Shown here piece after piece: positions 32,270-41,373 of a stretch of DNA of 64,000 nt. This stretch comes from Lithobates sylvaticus. Taxonomy: Eukaryota; Chordata; Amphibia; Anura; Ranidae. The translations under genes were made by a program, and so were the position numbers. How positions within the stretch are numbered: the first letter of the stretch is position 1; the number at the start of each line of letters is the position of its first letter. A model generated the notes under the pieces. The model was not told the origin of the DNA and searched no databases. It saw nothing but the letters and a program-made list of their open reading frames with translations. Location of the stretch: contig CM053028.1 of assembly GCA_028564925.1 (NCBI GenBank), positions 622,748,255 to 622,812,254 of the forward strand, written 5' to 3'.

Positions 32270-32800
32270 CACTGACACCAGCACTGAGATAGAACACTGA
32301 CACCAGCACCGCGATAGAGAGCACTGACACCAGCACCGCGATAGAGAGCACTGACACCAGCACCGCGATAGAGAGCACTGACACCAGCACCGAGATAGAG
32401 AGCACTGACACCAGCACCGAGATAGAGAGAGCTAACACCAGCACCGAGATAGAGAGAACTGACACCAGCACCGAGATAGAGAGAACTGACACCAGCACCG
32501 AGATAGAGAGCACTGACACCAGCACCGAGATAGAGAGCACTGACACCAGCACCGAGATAGAGAGCACTGACACCAGCACCGAGATAGAGAGCACTGACAC
32601 CAGCACCGAGATAGAGAGCACTGACACCAGCACAGAGAGAGAGCACTGACACCAGCACCGAGATAGAGAGCACTGACACCAGCACCGAGATAGAGAGCAC
32701 TGACACCAGCACCGAGATAGAGAGCACTGACACCAGCACCGAGATAGAGAGCACTGACACCATCACCGAGATAGAGAGCACTGACACCAGCAACTCGCTG
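32270..32800. repeat. 27-bp minisatellite (about 19 copies)
   Basis: Unit actgacaccagcaccgagat followed by agagagc. Early units carry cgcgat in place of cgagat, one unit is short, and all are otherwise near identical. The 9-residue repeating open frames in several phases are artefacts of the 27-bp period. Confidence 0.95.
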
Positions 32801-32969
32801 CGGGACTCAAAAATATTACACCACTCAACCTCTTCAAACAGGAGGGTACGGGCATATAGTACGGTGTGCTTTTTTTGTACAAGTGAGCCAAAGGTAGAAA
32901 AAAGGTCGGTGTGCTAGATTATATAAATCGTTTATAGAGTTATGCATATACATGGTCTACTGGTCACAT

Positions 32970-33110
32970 GTGTTGAATTCCTCTGAGATCCTTGCCTTAT
33001 TCATTTTTATAAATGTGAGGTAGTCAACACTGTCGTGAGCTTATCGGTCACGATCCCCCCTGCTGCTCTGAACGTCCTTTCGGACAGGACACTGGACGTC
33101 ATGGACCCGG
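32970..33110 (-). pseudogene. hAT transposase dimerisation-domain fragment
   Basis: The minus strand reads SSVLSERTFRAAGGIVTDKL and, after a one-base frame change, DYLTFIKMNKARISEEFNT. This is the conserved hAT C-terminus, parallel to SILSERTFSAAGGFVTDH and DRLTFIKMNQSWI in copy A. Nothing upstream of the SER block was recognisable. Confidence 0.8.
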
Positions 33111-33342
33111 TTGGACACGCTTGTTTCCTTCAGTGCCGAGGCAAGGCACTTTTAAAGTAAGAGGCCATTTGGCCGTTTTTATTTTGTATGTCTCAAGTTT
33201 TATTAAAACGTTATTACGCTATGGCTCCGTTCTGCTTGTATTTTTTCTGAGCATCTGTGGATGGAGTCATCATTCCCTGGCATATTGGCAAGATGCCTGT
33301 GGCCAATTATAACTCAGGGGGGGTTTAGTACACACCCCACAC

Positions 33343-33350
33343 TATATAAG
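33343..33350 (+). promoter_or_regulatory. TATA box of hAT copy B
   Basis: TATATAAG inside ccccacactatataaggccg, matched at 63455-63462 in copy C (minus strand). A small GC-rich inverted repeat (gccgctagtgcagcggc) follows directly in B. Conservation between two separate copies supports promoter function. Confidence 0.65.
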
Positions 33351-33370
33351 GCCGCTAGTGCAGCGGCCTT

Positions 33371-33550
33371 GTGTAGTGTGTTGGCGTACAGGGAGAGAGC
33401 AAGATAGGCAGGGACAGTGTCAGCTGTGCTTTTCTTGTTAAGCTAGCGCTGTTACAGTGGGTGTAGTGTGTTGGCGTTCAGGGAGAGAACAGGATAGGCA
33501 GGGACAGTGTCAGCTTTGCTTTGCTTCTTAACCTAGCGCTGTTACAGTGG
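33371..33550. repeat. 90-bp direct duplication after the TATA box
   Basis: Two head-to-tail copies (33371-33460 and 33461-33550), each starting gtgtagtgtgttggcgt and containing gataggcagggacagtgtca and tagcgctgttacagtgg, about 90% alike by eye. The equivalent segment in copy C is also duplicated. Confidence 0.85.
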
Positions 33551-35580
33551 GTGTAGTGTGCCTCCTGCACAGTATACACCTGAAGCTACCCCCTCATTGC
33601 TGGTGTTGTTGTGTAGTTCAGTTGTGCAACACAGGCATCTGCATAATATTCAGTAGGTGTAGTGTGCCTCCTGAACAGTATACACCTCAAGCTACAACTC
33701 ATTGCTGGTGTTGTTGTATAGTTCAGTTGTGCAACACAGGCATCTGCATAATATTCAGTGGGTGTAGTGTGCCTCCTGCACAGTATACACCTCAAGCTAC
33801 CCTTCATTGTTGGTGTTGTTGTGTAGTTCAGTTGTGCAACACAGGCATCTGCATAATATTCAATGGGTGTAGTGTGCCTCCTGCACAGTATACACCTGAA
33901 GCTACCCCCTCATTGCTGGTGTTATTGTGTAGTTCAGTTGTGCAACACAGGCATCTGCATAATATTCAGTGGGTGTAGTGTGCCTCCTGCACAGTATACA
34001 CCTCAAGCTACCCCTCATTACTGGTGTTGTTGTGTAGTTCAGTTGTGCAACACAGGCATCTGCATAATATTCAGTGGGTGTAGTGTGCCTCCTGCACAGT
34101 ATACACCTCAAGCTAACCCACATTGCTGGTGTTGTTGTGTAGTTCAGTTGTGCAACACAGGCATCTTCATAATATTCAGTGGGTGTAGTGGGCCTCCTGC
34201 ACAGTATACACCTGAAGCTACCCCCTCATTGCTGGTGTTGTTGTGTAGTTCAGTTGTGCAACACAGGCATCTGCATAATATTCAGTAGGTGTAGTGTGCC
34301 TCCTGCACAGTATAAACCTCAAGCTACCCCTCATTGCTGGTGTTGTTGTGTAGTTCAGTTGTGCAACACAGGCATCTGCATAATATTCAGTGGGTGTAGT
34401 GTGACTCCTGCACAGTATACACCTCAAGCTACCCTCATTGCTGGTGTTGTTGTGTAGTTCAGTTGTGCAACACAGGCATCTTCATAATATTCAGTAGGTG
34501 TAGTGTGCCTCCTGCACAGTATACACCACAAGCTACCCCTCATTGCTGGTGTTGTTGTGTAGTTCAGTTGTGCAACACAGGCATCTGCATAATATTCAGT
34601 GGGTGTAGTGTGCCTCCTGCACAGTATACATAGGGTTGCCACCTTTTCTTCAAGTCAAACCCGAACATTTTAGCGGTGCGCGCCAATTTTTTTTTTTTAA
34701 TAGTATAAACTATACATATATTTTGCTATTAATTCTAATCATATGAAGTTAATAACAAGAGTCCCCCTTTACATCAGAGTCCACAGAGTTCCCCATTTAC
34801 ATCTGAACTTGCAGAGTTCCCTTTCACTGTAAGGGGGGACTCTGCAGACTCTGATGTAATGGAGAACTCTGGGGCCTCAGACATAAGGGATCCTCTGGGA
34901 ACCCTGATTTAAGGGGGAACACTGAGAACTCTGATGTACGGAGAAGACTCTGATTTAAGGGGAAATACTGTGGCCTCTGGTGTAAAGGGGAAATCTGATG
35001 TAAGGGGTGCTCTGAGAACCCCGATTTTCCTTAGTGTACTTACTCAGAGGCATGCGAGAGAAGGGGGAGACTTCAGTCACAGACAAGGATGGATTGTGAG
35101 CTCACTCACCCCTTGGCAGTCAGCACCTCTCATCCAGATGTATCTGAGGCTGCTGGATTCATATTTCTGGCCCCAACTTTCCTTTTCTGAAGCACAGCCC
35201 TGGGGATTGGAGTGTGAGCAGACAGAGGGGTAGGGGTGGGGGGAAGAGGCGCAGATCAAGCCCTCTCTCCTCTCCTGTCTGTGTGTTTGCGGGAGATTGT
35301 TAGTGCTGGCTTTGGGCAGTGTGAAAGAGAGTGTAACAGACACTCTCAGCTTAGACAACTGCAGCCAGCAACCCTGCTAGGAAGCCATAGTCCAGTCAAA
35401 ATAATGTGTCCGGGTTTCAGGCAGTCTGAAACCCGGACGCATGATTCCAAACCCGAACTGTCCGGGTGAATCCTGGACAGGTGGCAACCCTAAGTATACA
35501 CCTCAAGCTACCCTTCATTTCTGGTGTTATTGTGTAGTTCAGTTGTGCAACACAGGCATCTGCATAATATTCAATGGGTG
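33551..35580. repeat. 5' tandem array of hAT copy B (about 105-bp unit)
   Basis: About ten units of gtgtagtgtgcctcctgcac, agtatacacctcaagctacc, ctcattgctggtgttgttgt, gtagttcagttgtgcaacac and aggcatctgcataatattca. The array is split by the element at 34631-35492 and resumes for one unit (35493-35580), where it joins the transposase directly. Confidence 0.92.
34631..35492. mobile_element. 862-bp hAT-like non-autonomous element inside the copy B array
   Basis: Perfect 14-bp inverted ends tagggttgccacct (34631-34644 and 35479-35492) and a perfect 8-bp duplication agtataca (34623-34630 and 35493-35500). The interior has acatcagagtccacagag-type 30-bp motifs in both orientations (34755-35035), related to the minisatellite at 41570-42860. 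No coding frame. Confidence 0.92.
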
Positions 35581-35582
35581 CA

Positions 35583-37835
35583 AGTACTTGCGGGCACTCT
35601 GCTAGCAGTAAACCGACATCCGATTGTACCAGGCAAATTTCCCTGACCCAGCTGCTGGACCGTCGAAAGAAGTTCACTCCCAGCCATCCACATGCCCAGC
35701 GGTTGAATGCTAGCTTGGCTAAATTGCTAGCACTTCAACTGCTGCCTTTTCATTTGGTAGACTCGGCCCCCTTCCGTGAGTTTGTGCAATGTGCGGTTCC
35801 TCAGTGGTAGGTTTCAAAACGCCACTTTTTCTCACGGAAGGCGATTCCAGGTCTCTACAGGCATGTGGAAGTCAATGTCCATGCCTCGCTAGACAGGGCG
35901 GTCAGCAGTAAGGTGCATATTACCGCTGACTCATGGTTCAGTAGGCATGGACAGGGACGTTACCTATATTTCACGGCCCATTGGGTCACTCTTTTGGCAG
36001 CTGGGAAGGATGCAGGACAAGGTGCAGTAGTGTTGGAGGTTGTTCTGCCACCACGCCTCCAAAATTCTACTACTGGTTGTGACACACCTCTCTCCTCCAC
36101 CCCCTCCTCTTCTTATTCCTCCATGGCCTCTTCCTGTGCTTTGTCCTCAGAACCAGCAGTGCTCCATAGGCATCCAAAGGGCTACGCAAGTACACAGGCA
36201 AAAAGATGCCATGCTGTGCTTGCGCTGGTGTGTTTGGGGGACAGGAGCCACACTGGGGCAGAGGTTCTGTCAGCTCTGCAGGGGTAGGCCGAGAGGTGGT
36301 TGACGCCATGCCAACTTAAGCCAGGAATGGTGGTTTGCGACAATGGCACCAACCTCCTTTCTGCCCTGCGACAGGTACAACTGACCCATGTGCCCTGTGT
36401 GGCTCACATCCTTAACCTGGTGGTGCAGCGGTTCTTGGGCAGGTACCCAGGCTTACAGGATGTCCTGAGGCAGGCCAGGAAAGTCTGTGTGCATTTCTGC
36501 CGATCATATAATGCCAGTGCTCGGCTGGCTGAGCTGCAAAAGGAGTTGAACCTTTCCAAGAACCGCCTTATATGTGACATGCCCACCAGGTGGAACTCAA
36601 CGTTGGCCATGCTGCAGTGACTGCACACGCAGCAGAGGGCCATCAATGAGTACCTGTGCGACTACGGCACCAGGACAGGGTCAGGGGAGCTCGGATTTTT
36701 TTCACCACGCCAGTGGGGCATGATCAGGGATGCATGCACTGTCCTGTCACCATTTGAGGAGGCCACGAGGATGGTGAGCAGTGACAGTGCATGCATCAGT
36801 GACACTGTACCTCTTGTCCACCTGTAGGAGCATACGCTGCATGGAATAATGGACAGGGCACTTGAGGCAGAACAGAGGCAGGAAGAGGAGGACTTCCTTG
36901 CCTCTCAAGGCCCCCTTTATCCAGACAGTGTTCCTTCTGTCACACCCATCACACAGGAAGAGGATGAGGAGGAGGAGGAGGATGAGGAGGATTGTGTCAG
37001 CATGGAGGTGGAGCCTGGCACTTAGCATCAGCAGCAGCAGTCTTTTAGGGATGATTTACAGTCCCAAGAAACCGGTGGTCTTGTACGTGGCTGGGAGGAG
37101 GTGGCTGCGGATCACGTCGTCCTTAGTGACCCAGAGGACTCCGGATCGAATGCCTCAGCTAACCTACGCTGAATGGCCTCCCTGATCCTGCAAAGCCTGC
37201 TGAAGGATCCTCGTATTCAAGGACCATTACTGGCTGGCCACTCTCCTTGAGCCACGGTACAAGGGTAAGGTTGCGGACCTTATCTTACCATCACAGAGGG
37301 AGCAGAGGATGAGACATCTCCGGGAGGCCTTGCAGAAAGGTCTGTGCAACGCGTTCCCAGAGACCGGGAGGTTACAAACTCCTGGTCCTGGACAACGAGT
37401 TGCTGAGGCTTCGGTCAGTAACAGAAGGAGCGGTGGAGAAGGTGGCCGTCTGACCGATGCGTTCAGACAATTTTTTAGTCCACAGCCCCAAGGTATGATT
37501 GGTTCCAGCAACCATCGCCAACGTCTGATTTACATGGTGCAGGAATACCTAGGGGCAAGGTCCGACTTGGACACCTTTCTACAGAAAATCCTCTGGCTTA
37601 CTGAGTCTTGAGGATGGATCACTGGCCAGAGCTTGCACAGTATGCAATTGAGCTACTGGCCTGTCCTGCAACCAGCGTTCTTTCAGAACGCACATTCAGT
37701 GCTGCTGGAGGCTTTGTCACCGATCACAGGGAGCGCCTGTCCACTGACTCAGTTGATCGACTGACCTTCATAAAGATGAATCAGTCTTGGATCACCACCA
37801 GCTACCAAGCACCTGAAGCTGATGTAACCGAATAA
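35583..37835 (+). pseudogene. hAT transposase copy B, lacking the BED half
   Basis: Starts abruptly at STCGHSAS (equivalent to about 5953 in copy A), joined to the 5' array, so the N-terminal region and BED finger are absent. Present: KVHITADSW (first Asp), PGMVVCDNGTNLLSALRQ (second Asp, lost in copy A), CVAHILNLVVQRFL, CDMPTRWNSTLAMLQ, an acidic Glu-rich loop near 36960, and LACPATSVLSERTFSAAGGF (third acidic residue). Several in-frame stops (for example near 35808, 36285 and 36618) and frame changes between 37185 and 37600 disable it. Compared with A it shows which core motifs are ancestral. Confidence 0.88.
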
Positions 37836-37984
37836 TTTGTTTTGAAATGTTACATCCCTTCAAGACTGCCTATGCTGATGCTGAGTGACTGTCCTGTTAT
37901 GTTGACTGACTATCCTCTTCCTCCTCAATGATCCTGCTGATAGCTTGGAAGAACATTTTTGGTTCTGCGTGCCGCCACCGGTAC

Positions 37985-38990
37985 CTAAGGCCCAATTTTT
38001 CAGCCCCTGTTTATCAGGGGCATGTAATTACAATTTTTTATGCAATGCTTTGCAGCAGGGCTCATTCCTGCACTCCAACTAGAGTATCTGGGAGAGGTTG
38101 CAGTGTCGTGGCACCAGCACCAGTGCCTAGGGCCCAATTTTTCAGCCCTTGTTGAACAGGGGCGTGAAATTACATTTTTTGATGCAATACTTTGCAACAG
38201 GGCTCATTGCTGTTCTCCAAGTACAGTATCTGGGAGAGGTTGCAGTGTCGTGGCACCAGCACCAGTGCCTAAGGCCACATTTTTCAGCCCCTGTTTAACA
38301 GGGGCATGTAAATACAATTTTTTATGCAATGCTTTGCAGCAGGGCTCATTCCTGCACTCCAACTAGAGTATCTGGGAGAGGTTGCAGTGTCGTGGCACCA
38401 GCACCAGTGCCTAGGGCCCAATTTTTCAGCCCTTGTTGAACAGGGGCGTGAAATTACATTTTTTGATGCAATACTTTGCAACAGGGCTCATTGCTGTTCT
38501 CCAAGTACAGTATCTGTGAGGGGTTGCAGTGTTGTGGCACCAGCGCTAGTGCCTAAGGCCCAATTTTTCAGCCCCTGCTTAACAGGGGCGTGTAATTACA
38601 ATTCTTGATGCAATACTTTGCAACAGGGCTCATTGCTGTGCTCCAAGTACAGTATCTGTGAGGGGTTGCAGTGTTGTGGCACCAGCACTAGTGCCTAAGG
38701 CCCAATTTTTCAGCCCCTGTTTAACAGGGGCATGTAATTACAATTATTGATCTAATAATTTACAGCAGGGCCCATTCATGCGCCCACCAAGAGTAACTGT
38801 GAGGGCTTACAGTGTTGTAGCACCACCACCACCACCAAAGGCCCAATTTTTCCTACCACTGTTCAACAAGGGCATGTAATTACAATTCCTGATATAATAG
38901 TTCACAGCAGGGCGTTCCAGCGCCCACCAAGAGTAACTGTGAGGGCTTACAGTGTTGTGGCAACACCAACATCTAAGGGGCAAATTTCTG
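37985..38990. repeat. 3' tandem array of hAT copy B, 142-bp hairpin unit
   Basis: Seven units at a steady 142-bp period, each starting ggcccaatttttcagccc, with stem CCCCTGTT/AACAGGGG or the wobble variant CCCTTGTT/AACAGGGG. Odd and even units alternate in sequence type between 37985 and 38480, so a two-unit block has itself been duplicated. Confidence 0.92.
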
Positions 38991-40016
38991 CAGAGTATAT
39001 ACGGCAGGCCCCTACTTTCAAACGACTCCTACTTGCAAACGGAAGGAGACAACAGGAAGTGAGAGGAAATCTACCCCTAGGAAGGGAAATTATCTCTTGT
39101 AAGAGTTAATATGGGAAAAAGGTGTCTCCTTTCTACTGATGCTTTATCACCAATCCTTGTTTCAATAAAAACCCCAATTTTCCAAAAAACATTTGTCATT
39201 GGGACGGAAAGTGAGGTGAAATGTTCTGAACAGGTGCAAAGACAGCAAAAAAATGTTACAGGGGTGATAACCCTTCCCCATGTTCTCCAAAAAGCTTAAA
39301 AATCGATTTTTTTGGCTGGAGCTACACTTAAAAATGTACCTGTTCTAAATTACAAACAGATTCTACTTAAGAACAAACCTACAGTCCTTGTCTTGTTTGC
39401 ACAGCCTGTATACTGATGTTCAGAGTATATAGGGTTTTAGGTATAGGGTTTTATTTTGGGTGCAGGGTTCCCCTTAATATCCATACAAGACCCAAAGGGG
39501 CTGGTAATGGGCTGGGGTGGGGGGGGGGGGGGTGATGGGGTAGCCATGCCATTTTTCTCAAAGATTTTCATCCATATTGCCGGGACCAGACATTACATTA
39601 AAGCCGCAAGCAGTTTTAAATGGCTTTTTTTCCTTTAGAAATGTAATTTTGTGCAGGGACAGTTCTAAACACGGGAAACACATGCCACTTCACAGGCATA
39701 CTTTAGACATCCCCCAGGTATGATATTTAAAGGAATATTTCACTTTTTTTTCACTTTATGCATCATTAAAATGACTGCTACAGAAAAAAGGTCAGTTTTT
39801 AAAACTTTTTTTTGCATTGATACATGTCCCCTGGGGCAGGACCTGGGTCGCCAAACCCTTTTTAGGACAATAACATGCATATTAGCCGTTATATTTAGCA
39901 CTTTAGATTTAGAACGTTTGTGTCCATTGTATTAAATAGGGTTCTAATGTTCGCGCAAACTTTCGGTACGTTCGCAGGTTCTGGTGCGAACCGGGGGGGT
40001 GTTCGGCTCATCCCTA
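38991..40016 (+). other. 3' terminal region of hAT copy B
   Basis: Same landmarks in the same order as 9031-10086, including gtatatacggcaggcccc, the G-run (39520-39532) and the end ggtgttcggctcatcccta. Confidence 0.8.
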
Positions 40017-40705
40017 TACGTTACCAAACATTCCACTAATATCAAAGGAATTTCTCTACTCTACAACATCCTAAACAACAAACTAACATTTACTTTTACT
40101 AGGCTCTTTAATATCGAAGCCTGGGAGCAGGAGTTGGGAGCCTTCTACACCCCAGACCAATGGCAACATGCACTTCAAACAACATATTCTGCCACTAAAT
40201 GCACCAATCTATGGGAACTAACACAAAAAAAATGATTGCGCTCCTATCTAACCCCATATAGAGTTCCTAAATTTGATACTCATGCTTCTCCACTATGCTG
40301 GAGGGAATGTAACAATATAGGTACTTTGTACCATATACTTTTGGTAATGTCCAAACATACATATGCTTTGGGACAAGGTATTTGACATACTTGCACAAAT
40401 ATGGAAACTTTGTTTCCCCAAAACTCCAAGATTGGCTATTCTATCCTTAGGTATAGACTCGCTTCCAAAAGATACCAGGGTAATAACGACCCACATCTTA
40501 CTAAGCACCTGACTAGTCATTATGAGACATTGGAAAGACCAGGAAGCACCTACATTGAAGGAAATAATAACTACTAACACACATGCCACATACAAAATTA
40601 TGTTCGCTTCATCCCAGAGCAAATTTCAATGGAAACCGTGGACTGATTGGTATCAGACAAAAAGTTCTGAATACTACTTATTACTTACAAACAATCAAAA
40701 GACAT
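40017..40705 (+). pseudogene. LINE (L1/Tx1-like) ORF2, C-terminal fragment
   Basis: Reads YVTKHSTNIKGISLLYNILN, then a poorly conserved part with FTRLFNIEAWEQELG, CWRECNNIGTLYHIL (the terminal Cys/His region), a segment ending PKTPRLAILSLGIDSLPKDT in another frame, and MRHWKDQEAPTLKEIITTNT. This is the C-terminal end of L1-type ORF2 as seen in frog Tx1-like elements. At least one stop (after LTQKK) and two frame changes. The reverse transcriptase core is absent; the fragment starts at the hAT copy B terminus. Confidence 0.75.
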
Positions 40706-40860
40706 GAAAAGCTGTGTACACATGCGTTTTGTTTAATTTCAGTTATTATTTTTCTCTTTTCTTTTCATTATTTGTTTAAGGTACATTGTAATCAGTTTCA
40801 AACATGTTTATTTTCTTGCTCAAAGCAATAACCAAACCTTAACTAAAATGGGTAAATCAT
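40706..40860 (+). other. Probable LINE 3' untranslated part
   Basis: AT-rich text directly after the ORF2 fragment, with no coding frame, running into the element at 40861. Confidence 0.4.
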
Positions 40861-41331
40861 TAAAGGGGTGTTTCACCTTACAAATTTTTTTTTTTATAGT
40901 CAGCAGCTAAAAAAAAAGTAGCTGCTGACTTTTAATAAGTACACTTACCCTCCCAGGGCGCCCGCGATGTCGGTCGTGGAGGACGAGCTGTCCCTCGGCG
41001 ATCCAGTTCCAGCGCCGCCATCCTCAGTAAGGGAAACGGCTTCACGTTCCCTACTGCGCATGCGCGAGTCGGCGCGCGGCCGACTGCGCATGCGCAACTC
41101 TAATTTGTGAATGGGGAACGTGATGTGTTGTGGGACATAGTTCCCATAACACACCGCGCCCCATTCACCAGAAGACGGAAGAAGAGAACATCACCGCGGC
41201 GCTGGAGGAGGCAGATTAGGACGATCTGCCTAGCAACAGCCATTTCTGGTAAGTTATATATATATTTTTTTCATTTTAAATGGTTACTAACATTTTATTA
41301 AGTTTTTTTTTTCAGGGTGTCCCACCACTTT
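40861..41331. mobile_element. MITE-like element with aaagtggtg.../aaaggggtg ends
   Basis: The left end ttaaaggggtgtttcacctt and the right end (inverse, ctaaagtggtgggacaccct) are imperfect inverted repeats. A palindrome cagcagct...agctgctg lies at 40900-40927 and a CpG-rich core at 40955-41180. The left flank is TTAA; the right flank is ttag, so the target is degenerate. Partly matches 11549-11760. Confidence 0.5.
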
Positions 41332-41373
41332 AGGCACTACAAATGTCAGACACTAGCACGTGTGCATCAGGAG

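Larger units (their letters stand above)
31769..33110 (-). mobile_element. Relic of another hAT element, 3' portion, minus strand
   Basis: Its 3' end would be at 31769 (tagtgatggacaaacttccg, similar to tagggatgagc-type ends). It contains a 27-bp minisatellite and, at 32970-33110, the transposase C-terminus. It differs clearly from copies A-C, so it is a separate, older family member. Confidence 0.6.
33292..40016 (+). mobile_element. hAT (BED/ZBED-type) transposon copy B, left end unclear
   Basis: Plus-strand element with a TATA promoter region, a 5' array (interrupted by another element), a transposase lacking its N-terminal half, a 3' hairpin array and the common tail ending gctcatcccta at 40016. 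It abuts a LINE ORF2 fragment. Homology with copy C begins at about 33292 (gatgcctgtggcc). Confidence 0.82.

Noticed and set aside
32241-32793. Long open frames of a 9-residue repeat (SVLSISVLV and similar)
   Set aside because: They follow from the 27-bp period of the minisatellite, appear in more than one frame, and begin and end with the array.
33121-33312. Open frame with a hydrophobic stretch (FILYVSSFIKTLLRYGSVLL)
   Set aside because: Lies between a hAT relic and the copy B promoter, with no start context, splice site or homologue that I recognise.
33547-34457. Cysteine-rich repetitive frames (WCCCVVQLCNTGICIIF)
   Set aside because: Translation of the 105-bp array of hAT copy B; period divisible by three and frames overlap.
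37985-38990. CRISPR-like regular repeat with hairpin
   Set aside because: 142-bp unit in direct tandem, no spacers, eukaryotic transposon context.
31769-40016. Treating 31769-40016 as one complete hAT element
   Set aside because: 31769-33110 contains a minus-strand transposase end of a different hAT, and no 8-bp duplication matches tacgttac at 40017-40024.
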